Shown here piece by piece: positions 1-8,285 of a DNA stretch of 26,383 nucleotides. The translations under genes were made by a program, and so were the position numbers. Where the stretch lies: NCBI GenBank assembly GCA_031425095.1, contig JANPIS010000583.1, forward strand, positions 1-26,383, in the 5' to 3' direction. Source of the DNA: JANNXQ01 sp031425095 (GTDB lineage: Bacteria > Verrucomicrobiota > Verrucomicrobiia > Chthoniobacterales > Chthoniobacteraceae). How positions within the stretch are numbered: the first letter of the stretch is position 1; the number at the start of each line of letters is the position of its first letter. Under the pieces are notes generated by a model. That model made no database searches and was not told the DNA's origin. It saw only the letters and a list, made by a program, of their open reading frames with translations.

Positions 1-30
1 GAAGTGCTCTATGACGCCGCTCACCGCTGA
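1..30 (+). CDS. Partial 3' end of a probable MNT-type nucleotidyltransferase
   Basis: Only the last nine codons and a TGA stop lie in the window. The frame reads EVLYDAAHR followed by stop. Small MNT-domain nucleotidyltransferases often end with a short hydrophobic strand of the LYE/LYD kind, and such genes commonly sit directly upstream of a HEPN gene, which is exactly what follows here with a 20-nt overlap. The call therefore rests on a very short tail plus context. A different upstream gene, or no gene, remains possible because the body of the protein is outside the window. Confidence 0.35.
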   Translation, partial: EVLYDAAHR

Positions 31-394
31 ATGGGTCGCCAAAGCGGAGGAGGACTTTCGCGCCATCGCGAAACTTCTCGCTCTGCCCGGACCGGAACCG
101 GCCGCGGCGTGCTTTCATTGCCAGCAGTGCCTCGAAAAGTATCTCAAGGCGCGGTTGAGCGAAGCGCTCATTCCTTTTCCACGTACCCACGATCTTCGCG
201 CGCTCCTCGCGCTGATCGAGCCGCTCGAACCGCTGTGGGCGTCATGGCGCGACACGTTTAAGGATCTGAGCGCCTACGCGGTGGACATCCGCTACCCCGG
301 TGAAGCAGTGACCGAACAGGAAGCGCGCGCCGCCTTTGCGCAATGCTCGGCCTTTCGCGGACAGATTCGCGCGAGCTTGGGTGCCGCGGATTGA
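11..394 (+). CDS. HEPN domain protein (probable HEPN/MNT pair)
   Basis: This 127-residue all-helical protein has the hallmarks of the HEPN family (PF05168 type). There is an aromatic/Gln-rich helix with FHCQQCLEKYLKA at residues 35-47, a THDL turn at 59-62, and DIRYPG at 92-97 before the last helix. HEPN proteins are often RNases, or are partners of minimal nucleotidyltransferases in HEPN/MNT toxin-antitoxin modules. The R-x4-6-H RNase motif of the toxic subgroup is not obvious here: R58 is only two residues from H60. Activity is therefore uncertain. The ATG at 11 overlaps the frame of the preceding partial gene. The stop is three bases before the ubiD start, so the two may be co-transcribed even though no functional link to UbiD is expected. 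Confidence 0.85.
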   Translation: MTPLTAEWVAKAEEDFRAIAKLLALPGPEPAAACFHCQQCLEKYLKARLSEALIPFPRTHDLRALLALIEPLEPLWASWRDTFKDLSAYAVDIRYPGEAVTEQEARAAFAQCSAFRGQIRASLGAAD

Positions 395-397
395 CAT

Positions 398-1930
398 ATG
401 GCTTTCGGCTCCTTCCGCGACTTCCTCACAGCGCTCGACCACGCGGGTGAGTTGCGGCGCATCTCTGTGCCGGTCGCGACAGAACTCGAGATCACTGAGA
501 TCGCTGATCGTGAGATGAAGGCGCCGGGCGGCGGCAAGGCGCTGCTCTTTGAAAAGCCGACGGTTCACGGCGTCGCGTCATCCTTCCCTCTGGCGATCAA
601 CACCATGGGGTCGGTGCGTCGCATGGCGCTCGCCCTCGGCGTCGGCGATGTCGCGGAGATCGCGGAGCAGATGCAGCTCATTTTAAAGGCGAAGCCGCCA
701 ACGAATCTGAAGTCCGCCTGGAAGCTCGCGCTACAAGGCCTCGACCTGCTGCACGCGCGACCGAAACACGTGCGAAGCGGGCCGTGCAAGGAGGTGGTGA
801 AGATCCTCGATGCTGGAGACTCGAGGCTCGATCCGCGCGCCGCCGCCGGCCCCCATCCAGAATCCAGGATCCAGCCTCCAGCCTCTCTCCCCACCCTCCT
901 CAACCTCCCCATCCTGCAATGCTGGCCCAAGGATGGCGGGCGTTTCATCACGCTGCCGAACGTCCACACGCGCGACCCGGATACCGGCGAGCGCAACGTC
1001 GGCATGTATCGGATGCAGGTCTTCGACAAGCGCACGGCGGGAATGCACTGGCAGGTCCACAAAGTCGGTGCGCGCCATGGCAAACGTTACTACGAACGCG
1101 GTGAGCGCATGCCCGTCGCAGTGACGATCGGCGGCGATCCGGCTTACACTTTCGCCGCCACCGCGCCGCTTCCGGATGGCCTCGACGAGATCCTCTTCGC
1201 CGGCTTTCTGCGGAAGAAATCCGTCTCCCTCGTGAAGTGCGAGACCGTCGATCTAGAGGTTCCTGCGGACGTCGATTTCGTGCTCGAAGGCTACGTGCAG
1301 CCCGGAGAGCTACGGGCGGAGGGACCGTTCGGCGACCACACCGGATTCTACACGCCGGTCGATGACTACCCCGTCTTTCACCTCACCGCGATCACGCACC
1401 GGAAAGACGCCGTCTATCCCGCGACCATCGTCGGGATTCCGCCGATGGAAGACTTTTACATGGGCGACGCGAGCGTCCGCATCTTCCTGCCGATCTTCAA
1501 AATGAACTTTCCCGAGATCGTCGATATGGCGCTCCCGGCGGAAGGCGTTTTTCACAACCTCGTCTTCGTCTCGATCCGCAAACAGTACGCGTGGCAGGCC
1601 TACAAAATCATGCACGGCCTCTGGGGCATGGGGCAGATGATGTTCTCCAAATATATCGTCGTCGTGGATGACGACTGCGACGTGCATAACACCAGCGAGG
1701 TGCTCTTCCGCCTCTGCGCGAACACCGATCCGCAGCGCGACACGACCTTCGTTAAAAGCCCGTGCGACGCCCTCGACCACGCCCAAAGCACCGCGTGCAT
1801 CGGCTCCCACATGGGCATCGACGCAACGCGCAAGCTGCCGACGGAAGGTTACACGCGCTCGTGGCCGGAGCTGGTGAAGATGGACCCGGCGGTGCGGGCG
1901 AAGGTGGAGGCGATGCGCAGCGGAAATTGA
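398..1930 (+). CDS. ubiD: UbiD-family prenylated-FMN-dependent decarboxylase
   Basis: The 510-residue protein matches UbiD along its length. It has the N-terminal FRDFLTALDHAGELRRI segment and the ITEIADR motif. The central prFMN-binding region contains YRMQVF (R205). The catalytic EGPFGDHTGFY segment (E308, D313) corresponds to the Arg-Glu-Glu/Asp triad of UbiD/Fdc enzymes. Near the C-terminus lies VVVDDDCDVHN. UbiD enzymes decarboxylate aromatic or alpha,beta-unsaturated acids in quinone synthesis and need the UbiX-made cofactor; no ubiX is in the window. The ubiquinone/menaquinone role is inferred from overall similarity. An oddity lies at about residues 139-171, between the conserved PCKEVVKI and LPILQCWP segments. 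From memory, E. coli UbiD has only about nine residues there, but here there is a Pro/Ser-rich insert of roughly 24 extra residues encoded by 7-nt repeats. The ATG lies three bases after the HEPN stop. Confidence 0.92.
   Translation: MAFGSFRDFLTALDHAGELRRISVPVATELEITEIADREMKAPGGGKALLFEKPTVHGVASSFPLAINTMGSVRRMALALGVGDVAEIAEQMQLILKAKPPTNLKSAWKLALQGLDLLHARPKHVRSGPCKEVVKILDAGDSRLDPRAAAGPHPESRIQPPASLPTLLNLPILQCWPKDGGRFITLPNVHTRDPDTGERNVGMYRMQVFDKRTAGMHWQVHKVGARHGKRYYERGERMPVAVTIGGDPAYTFAATAPLPDGLDEILFAGFLRKKSVSLVKCETVDLEVPADVDFVLEGYVQPGELRAEGPFGDHTGFYTPVDDYPVFHLTAITHRKDAVYPATIVGIPPMEDFYMGDASVRIFLPIFKMNFPEIVDMALPAEGVFHNLVFVSIRKQYAWQAYKIMHGLWGMGQMMFSKYIVVVDDDCDVHNTSEVLFRLCANTDPQRDTTFVKSPCDALDHAQSTACIGSHMGIDATRKLPTEGYTRSWPELVKMDPAVRAKVEAMRSGN
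812..917 (+). repeat. 7-nt-period low-complexity repeat inserted in frame in ubiD
   Basis: From 855 the sequence runs in consecutive seven-base units: ATCCAGA, then ATCCAGG, then ATCCAGC, then CTCCAGC. Units then degenerate into pyrimidine-rich heptads to about 917. An upstream arm at 812-834 is partly complementary. GCTGGAG at 812-818 pairs perfectly with CTCCAGC at 876-882, and GGCTCGATCC at 825-834 matches 9 of 10 bases of the complement of 867-876. The element replaces a short connecting segment of UbiD and keeps the frame open, giving a Pro/Ser/Leu-rich linker. Similar heptads occur at 2626-2725 and 24914-24948. Confidence 0.55.
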
Positions 1931-1995
1931 AAGTGAAGGCGGAAGGGGAAATGGCCCCGCCAATCGCGCTCACGCTGCGCCGATGGTGGCAGAGT

Positions 1996-2032
1996 GTTGC
2001 CGGCGCCGGGCGCCTCCTTCGGCGCCAGCAAC
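1996..2032 (+). other. Hairpin in the ubiD-accB spacer, possible ubiD terminator
   Basis: GTTGCCGGCGCC at 1996-2007 pairs with GGCGCCAGCAAC at 2021-2032, 12 bp with one mismatch around a 13-nt loop. It lies about 65 bases after the ubiD stop and upstream of the accB promoter. It could act as a terminator or mRNA 3' end structure. No T tract follows, so a classic intrinsic terminator is not supported. The rest of the 236-base spacer shows no gene. Confidence 0.35.
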
Positions 2033-2103
2033 CACCGCTGGGATCCGGAAGACCGGTTCCGTTGGCCACTTTTGCCCCACGCCGACTGCGTGACCCGCGA
2101 CGC

Positions 2104-2133
2104 TTGACGCATTTCCGAGACGGCGCGTAGCAT
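2104..2133 (+). promoter_or_regulatory. Candidate sigma-70-type promoter of accBC
   Basis: TTGACG at 2104-2109 and TAGCAT at 2128-2133 are separated by 18 bases. They match five of six bases of the -35 consensus and a moderate share of the -10 consensus. Transcription would begin near 2140 and leave a leader of about 27 bases before the TTG start of accB. The position directly upstream of the first gene of the pair supports the call. No experimental evidence is available. Confidence 0.5.
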
Positions 2134-2166
2134 CCGCCCTTCGCTCAACCCCACGCATCCGACCCA

Positions 2167-2619
2167 TTGGACTTAAAAGAAATCAAAGAGCTGATCGCTC
2201 TGATGAAGAAAAACGATCTCTCCGTCTTCAAGATGGAGAAGGAAGGCTTCAAGATCACGCTAAAGAAGGGCACCGATTTTCAACCGGTCGTCAACACCCC
2301 CGGGCCCGTGACGTACTTGCAGGCCCCGGCTCCGGCAGCGGCTCCCGCCGCGAGCACCTCCGCTGCAACGAACTCCGCGGCGGACCTCCGTGAGATCACT
2401 TCGCCGATGGTTGGCACGTACTACTCCTCCCCTTCGCCGGAGTCCGGCTCTTTTGTCTCCGTCGGCCAGGAAGTGACGGAAGACACCGTCGTGTGCATCA
2501 TCGAAGCGATGAAGGTGATGAACGAAATCAAGGCCGAGTGCCGCGGGATCGTCGCCGAGATCGTGGCGGAGAATGGCAAGCCGGTGCAGTACGGCGAGGT
2601 GCTCTTCCGGCTGAAGTAA
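2167..2619 (+). CDS. accB: Biotin carboxyl carrier protein of acetyl-CoA carboxylase
   Basis: The 150-residue protein is the biotin carrier subunit of acetyl-CoA carboxylase, which commits acetyl-CoA to fatty acid synthesis in the cytoplasm. Residues 1-35 form the typical N-terminal segment (DLKEIKELIALMKKNDLSVF). Residues 45-75 are an Ala/Pro-rich flexible linker. Residues 76-150 are the biotinyl domain, with the attachment site EAMKVMNE in which K116 would carry biotin. The 'thumb' region (PSPESGSFVSVGQEV) before the biotin site marks a bacterial acetyl-CoA carboxylase BCCP. The start is a TTG at 2167; no better ATG keeps the conserved N-terminus. It precedes accC with a 111-base spacer made largely of 7-nt repeats. 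The carboxyltransferase genes accA and accD are not in the window. Confidence 0.95.
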   Translation: MDLKEIKELIALMKKNDLSVFKMEKEGFKITLKKGTDFQPVVNTPGPVTYLQAPAPAAAPAASTSAATNSAADLREITSPMVGTYYSSPSPESGSFVSVGQEVTEDTVVCIIEAMKVMNEIKAECRGIVAEIVAENGKPVQYGEVLFRLK

Positions 2620-2625
2620 ATGCCG

Positions 2626-2725
2626 TTGAGAGTTGGTTGTTGAGAGTTGAGTGCCGCGCCGACTTTGACGCGGCGCAAGGCTCAGATCACCCGGCTCTCC
2701 ACCCTCAATCCTCAACTCTCAACTG
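2626..2725. repeat. Inverted 7-nt-repeat element between accB and accC
   Basis: The left arm (2626-2653) is four head-to-tail heptads of the TTGAGAG type. The right arm (2705-2725) is three heptads of the TCAACTC type, on the complementary strand pattern. TTGAGAGTTGAG at 2640-2651 and CTCAACTCTCAA at 2711-2722 are a perfect 12-bp inverted repeat. Inside the loop, GCCGCG at 2653-2658 and CGCGGC at 2669-2674 form a second stem. In RNA this would make a branched structure that ends six bases before the accC start codon, so it could affect accC translation or accBC mRNA stability. Confidence 0.65.
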
Positions 2726-2730
2726 CTTCG

Positions 2731-4101
<1,371 letters not shown>

Positions 4102-4254
4102 GCTCAGCGGACCAGCGCCAGCGTCACCTCGCCCGGTTCCCCTGCGGCCTCGGCCGCCCCCGCCAACCCTCTCAGGCTCGGATCGAGCGCGAGCGGATGG
4201 GCTGCTTGAACCCGACGGAATGGAAATTGGATGGAGCCATAGGTGAGTCAAAAA

Positions 4255-4307
4255 CGGGGGCCGAGCCTGCCTTCGGCGATTACCCGTGGGGGACCACGGG
4301 GGCCGAG
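4255..4307. promoter_or_regulatory. Candidate operator of the toxin-antitoxin module
   Basis: CCCGTGG at 4283-4289 and CCACGGG at 4294-4300 form a perfect 18-bp palindrome with a four-base centre. In addition, CGGGGGCCGAG occurs at 4255-4265 and again at 4297-4307, 42 bases apart, close to four helical turns. Phd/YefM antitoxins normally repress their own operon by binding palindromes upstream of the antitoxin gene, so this is a plausible binding region. It also argues against starting the antitoxin at the upstream in-frame GTG at 4243. The remainder of 4102-4254 shows no gene. Confidence 0.45.
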
Positions 4308-4335
4308 TGGGATGGAGGAACTTAATCTGGACAAA

Positions 4336-4728
4336 ATGGCTACAAATGCCAATCTATCTAATATGCCTCAGACTCTTGAAAACTCGCAGCCGAACCGACG
4401 CTCTGCGGCGATCTCCAGCCTACCGACCGTCACCGCCAGCGACCTGAAAAACAATTTCGGCGAAGTGAGCCTAAAGGCCATGAAAGGTGCGCTGGCCATC
4501 ACCCGTCACCAGCGGGCGGAGTTTGTCCTCCTTCCCATGGAGCAGTATTTGGAGCTTCAGCAGGCGCGCACCGCCCCGCTTGAGGCGCTCACCTCCCAAT
4601 TCGACGCGATGGTCTCCCGGATGAATGCGCCCGCTGCCAAACGGGGTGTCGCCAAACTCTTCCATGCCACGCCAACTGGCCTGGGAAAATCGGCGGTGAA
4701 TGCAGCCAAGGCCGCTCATGGCGGCTAG
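4336..4728 (+). CDS. Phd/YefM-family antitoxin
   Basis: The 130-residue protein has a Phd/YefM core at about residues 31-78. TVTASDLKNNFGEVSLKAMKG corresponds to the family's 'sa-a-a-R-n-f-s' helix and loop. It is followed by a strand-rich AITRHQRAEFVLLPMEQYLEL. Antitoxins of this family bind DNA with the N-terminal core and neutralise the toxin with an extended C-terminal tail, here residues 79-130. The N-terminal 30 residues are Asn/Ser-rich and longer than usual. ATG 4336 is preferred, but ATG 4312 and later ATGs (4346, 4363) are possible; GGAGG at 4314-4318 is rather far from 4336. The stop overlaps the start of the zeta-type gene, which indicates translational coupling. This stretch is less GC-rich than its surroundings, possibly a sign of acquisition. 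Confidence 0.8.
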   Translation: MATNANLSNMPQTLENSQPNRRSAAISSLPTVTASDLKNNFGEVSLKAMKGALAITRHQRAEFVLLPMEQYLELQQARTAPLEALTSQFDAMVSRMNAPAAKRGVAKLFHATPTGLGKSAVNAAKAAHGG

Positions 4729-5401
4729 GAAGGGAGCGCCCTCCCCTTCCCTTTCCCGGCGAGCGGAGATCACCGTCCTAGCCGGAGTGAACGGCGCCGG
4801 AAAAAGCAGCATCGGCGGCGCATACTTGCGCGAGAACGGTGCCGAATACTTCAATCCCGACGAGGTCGCCCGCACCGCGATGGCGGACAGCCCCGGGTTG
4901 AAGCAGCGGGACGCCAACGCCTTTGCCTGGCAGGAGGGCAAGCGACGGCTGGAGGCCGCCATCGCCAATGGCTCCGCGTTCACCTTCGAGACCACCCTCG
5001 GCGGCGAAACGATCACCCGTCTGCTGGCGGAAGCAGCGACCCACGGCGCGATCATCCGCATCTGGTTCGCCGGGCTGGAGAGCGTCGAACTCCACCTCCG
5101 GCGCGTCGCGGCGCGGGTGCAGAAAGGCGGGCACGATATTCCCGAAAGCGACATCCGACGGCGTTGGGTCGGCAGCCACGCCAATCTCATCCGACTCCTT
5201 CCGCACGTTACCGAGCTGCGGATTTACGACAATTCCGTGGAGCGCGACCCGACGACTGGCATCCCGCCAGAGCCCCGGCTGGTTCTGGCCATCGAAGGCC
5301 AGCGACTCACTTTCCCGCCCGCTGACCGCCTGGGGGACACCCCGCAGTGGGCAAAGCCGATCGTCTTTGCCGCTTACCGGCACTTCGGGCTCGCGTCGTA
5401 G
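4718..5401 (+). CDS. Zeta-toxin-like P-loop kinase
   Basis: The 227-residue protein is a P-loop NTPase of the zeta toxin type. Residues 17-30 form the first strand and Walker A (ITVLAGVNGAGKS). NPDE at 46-49 supplies the probable catalytic Asp48. FETTLGG at 90-96 is the conserved segment after the second helix. The later Arg-rich IRRRWVGSHANL helix fits the nucleotide-binding lid. Zeta toxins phosphorylate UDP-N-acetylglucosamine and so poison cell-wall synthesis; related proteins may use other small molecules, so the substrate here is inferred. The ATG at 4718 overlaps the antitoxin by 11 bases and has AAGG six bases upstream. An in-frame ATG at 4700 would add six residues. The partner is Phd-like and not the classical epsilon or PezA antitoxin. 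Confidence 0.85.
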   Translation: MAARKGAPSPSLSRRAEITVLAGVNGAGKSSIGGAYLRENGAEYFNPDEVARTAMADSPGLKQRDANAFAWQEGKRRLEAAIANGSAFTFETTLGGETITRLLAEAATHGAIIRIWFAGLESVELHLRRVAARVQKGGHDIPESDIRRRWVGSHANLIRLLPHVTELRIYDNSVERDPTTGIPPEPRLVLAIEGQRLTFPPADRLGDTPQWAKPIVFAAYRHFGLAS

Positions 5402-6027
5402 CCCCAACCAGCGGGGCGGGCCTGGTCCGCGCGAGAATCGCCTGGAACCCGGTTGGAAAGGGCTTCCTCGGCGAGGCCCTTGAGCAGCGGGAAGGAGGCT
5501 GTCTGCCATTGGATGGTTTCGGCACGGAGATCTACGCGCGCATCGTGATGCTGCTGCGCGGCTTTTACACGAATGTCTTCCGCAAAGCTGCCGCCCAATG
5601 ACCGGCGACCCGCGAAGGGATCACGATCCTGCGGAAGAAGTATCCCGACTCCCTGAGCCTGGTGAGGCTGCGTGACCCTGAGCAGGAGCCATTGAGAAAG
5701 GAGCGCCCCCCTTCGGAAGGATTGCTTCCCGCTCACGCTGGCAGGTGACATCCGATGCAGAGGCGGATGACGCTGAAGACGGCGATGGGATGAAACCGCA
5801 GAGGGACGATGGGCACAGAGGCATGGGCTTGCGCAAGCGATGACCCTCATCCGGGAGGTGAAGCAGTGGCGATGTTTCAGATCTCCCCCGGATCCTTCCT
5901 TCTCTCTGCCACCGGGTCTCTGTGGTCAACTTCATCGCAGGATTCAGGCGGGCGGGTTCGGGAGGACAGCAGGAAGGGAAAAGCGACTCGACCGAACTTC
6001 GACGGGCGGACCACTTTCCACCCCTGG
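5402..6027. other. Gene-poor spacer with a degenerate reading frame and repeats
   Basis: No convincing gene lies between the zeta-type toxin and the glnII terminator. On the + strand one frame stays open from about 5403 to 5748, apart from one TGA at 5599-5601. It has protein-like stretches on both sides of that stop (GFGTEIYARIVMLLRGFY before it, and ITILRKKYPDSLSLVRL after it). This could be a decayed gene, but no family was recognised. At 5696-5716 a short run, GGAGCGCCC plus a CCCTTC-rich stretch, resembles one at 4733-4748 inside the toxin gene start. An imperfect inverted repeat occupies 5782-5938. GTTCGG at 5956-5961 pairs with CCGAAC at 5992-5997. Confidence 0.4.
5782..5938. repeat. 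Imperfect inverted repeat with CAGAG motifs
   Basis: The left end (about 5782-5822) reads GCGATGGGATGAAACCGCAG and continues with GGCACAGAGG. The complement of the right end (about 5905-5938) reads GCGATGAAGTTGACCACAGA and continues with a GGCAGAG-like block. The two ends align with several mismatches in the same order: GCGATG, TGAA/TTGA, ACC-CAGAG, GGCA-GAG. From memory, CACAGAG-rich palindromic debris of this sort recurs in intergenic regions of planctomycetes and verrucomicrobia. No transposase is encoded, so it resembles a small non-autonomous or REP-like element. Confidence 0.5.
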
Positions 6028-6064
6028 AAAAAAGAAACGCCGCCCCACGTGGGTGGGACGGCGT
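6028..6064 (-). terminator. Intrinsic terminator of glnII
   Basis: On the - strand ACGCCGTCCCAC (6064-6053) pairs with GTGGGGCGGCGT (6048-6037), giving a 12-bp stem with one mismatch and a four-base loop. It is directly followed by TTTCTTTTTT at 6037-6028. It lies about 45 bases after the glnII stop codon in the correct orientation. This is a textbook rho-independent terminator. Confidence 0.88.
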
Positions 6065-6108
6065 CTCAGATGAACTGCGAGAGCCCCGTGGCCCCCCGGG
6101 TTGAGGTG

Positions 6109-7155
<1,047 letters not shown>

Positions 7156-7334
7156 GTTGTCGGTGGTGTGTGGTGTCTATTTTTGAGCGGGCTGCGCCAT
7201 TTACGCCCGCGGAGTGGTTAGTTTGGCCCGGTTAGAACAGGGATTTCGGCGCGTCTCACATCTGAGCAGACGGAGTGCCAAATTTGCAACCGCAAGATGA
7301 ATGCCACGGAGCGGTTGGCAGCGACTCGCAGAGT

Positions 7335-7829
7335 TTAACGCGAGCGGCCGGCGCGAACGCCCGCCGGTCCGTAAACGATTGGCACCTCGAGGATTTGCTC
7401 CTCGAGCAGGGTGATCGTCCGCACCTCCGGGGCGCAGACGCCGATGGTGGGATGGCAGAGCTTGAACTCGATGCCGTAAGGCTGGGCATTCTTCTCAATT
7501 TCGCAACCAGGACGGTAAGTCTCTTCCACCGGGAGCCAGTCCCTTTCCGGGCCCGTCTCAGTGATCAGCCGCCATTCCGTGGGCGGGGCGTGTCGATCCT
7601 GAAGGAAGACGGCGATGGCGCCTTGATTCTTTTTCAGCGCTGGCGCCCGGCAATATCGCTTCTCTCCGATGCGGCCCTGGACCGGGCACAGCGAAGTGGC
7701 GCAGCCTCCGAGCGCGAAGGCGACCAGGAGCAGGAGGAGGCGGGTCGTCCACAGCCCAGCGACTGACTTTTCCGCGGCGCGCGGCGCATTCGGCTCAGCG
7801 GGATTTTTCATGAGGCTTTCAAGGGACAT
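7335..7829 (-). CDS. Small cysteine-containing lipoprotein, unknown function
   Basis: The 164-residue protein has a hydrophobic segment (residues 30-41) ending in the lipobox ALGGC, so C43 would be lipidated and the protein anchored in the inner or outer membrane. The n-region before it is unusually long, about 29 residues. An internal ATG at 7811 would shorten it by six residues. The mature part is about 120 residues with five further cysteines (first at 48 and 60, then in RPGC, KLC and GVC), suggesting disulfides in the periplasm. It ends with a basic tail. No family was recognised. Its start overlaps the end of the preceding secreted-protein gene by 11 bases, so the two are likely translated together as the last members of the outer-membrane/cyclase gene set. 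Confidence 0.72.
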   Translation of the reverse strand: MSLESLMKNPAEPNAPRAAEKSVAGLWTTRLLLLLVAFALGGCATSLCPVQGRIGEKRYCRAPALKKNQGAIAVFLQDRHAPPTEWRLITETGPERDWLPVEETYRPGCEIEKNAQPYGIEFKLCHPTIGVCAPEVRTITLLEEQILEVPIVYGPAGVRAGRSR

Positions 7830-8211
7830 ACTCGACGACCACGATGGTGGTCTGATCCGCGACGGGGGTGACGAGGATGGACGCCGGAGGCCGGTGACCG
7901 GGCGCGGAAAATACGAGGGTGTAGGGGATGGAACGTTTCAACATCCCGACAGTCGCACTCGCGGCCTTCACGGAATAGGGGCCAACGGTCTTTGCGCCGT
8001 CGCTGATCGTGAAGGTGGTCGCGGGTGGAGCGGGGCTGGCGCTCTTGTGGCGGACAAGCAGGTAGCCGTGGCCCTCGTCGGTGGATGCGGGCGTCAATTT
8101 ATGAGGTAGAACGACCCGTCCGGTGAGCGCCGACGCGGTCGGCGGTGTGCAGAGTGACACCATGAGGAAAACAATCACCAGTAACTTGGCTCTCCGCATG
8201 CGGGAATTCAT
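7819..8211 (-). CDS. Small secreted protein, possible PEGA-like beta-sandwich
   Basis: This predicted 130-residue exported protein has a signal peptide at residues 1-28 (basic start, then LLVIVFLMVSLC, cleavage likely after a Ser-Ala-Leu region). The mature ~100 residues are strand-rich. They end with YTLVFSAPGHRPPASILVTP and a hydrophobic VVVEYV tail, a pattern reminiscent of PEGA or carboxypeptidase-regulatory-like domains, in which a 'y-l-v-a-pGy' segment precedes the last strands. That is a resemblance only. ATG 8211 is used; ATG 8199 is an alternative that fits the signal peptide equally well. A longer open frame extends upstream into the cyclase gene but is not coding there. The gene sits 74 bases after the cyclase gene and overlaps the lipoprotein gene. 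Confidence 0.72.
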   Translation of the reverse strand: MNSRMRRAKLLVIVFLMVSLCTPPTASALTGRVVLPHKLTPASTDEGHGYLLVRHKSASPAPPATTFTISDGAKTVGPYSVKAASATVGMLKRSIPYTLVFSAPGHRPPASILVTPVADQTTIVVVEYVP

Positions 8212-8285
8212 GCGCAACCGACGGTAGCGATAGCAAGCGCAAACGTCCGGTTTGCCACGGGGGACATCGCGGCGGGGAAATGCGA

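Noticed and set aside
2626..2725. CRISPR array
   Set aside because: Repeat units are seven bases with no spacers, and there are no cas genes.
4144..4157. Terminator after accC (GCGGCC/GGCCGC)
   Set aside because: The stem is only about five usable base pairs with no T tract.
4243..4335. Upstream extension of the antitoxin from a GTG at 4243
   Set aside because: It would translate the palindrome and direct repeats, its residues are Gly/Pro/Arg-rich, and the Phd core begins much later.
7261..7300. Sigma-54 promoter for glnII
   Set aside because: TTGC and TGGCAC occur near 7273-7290 but in the wrong order for the - strand.
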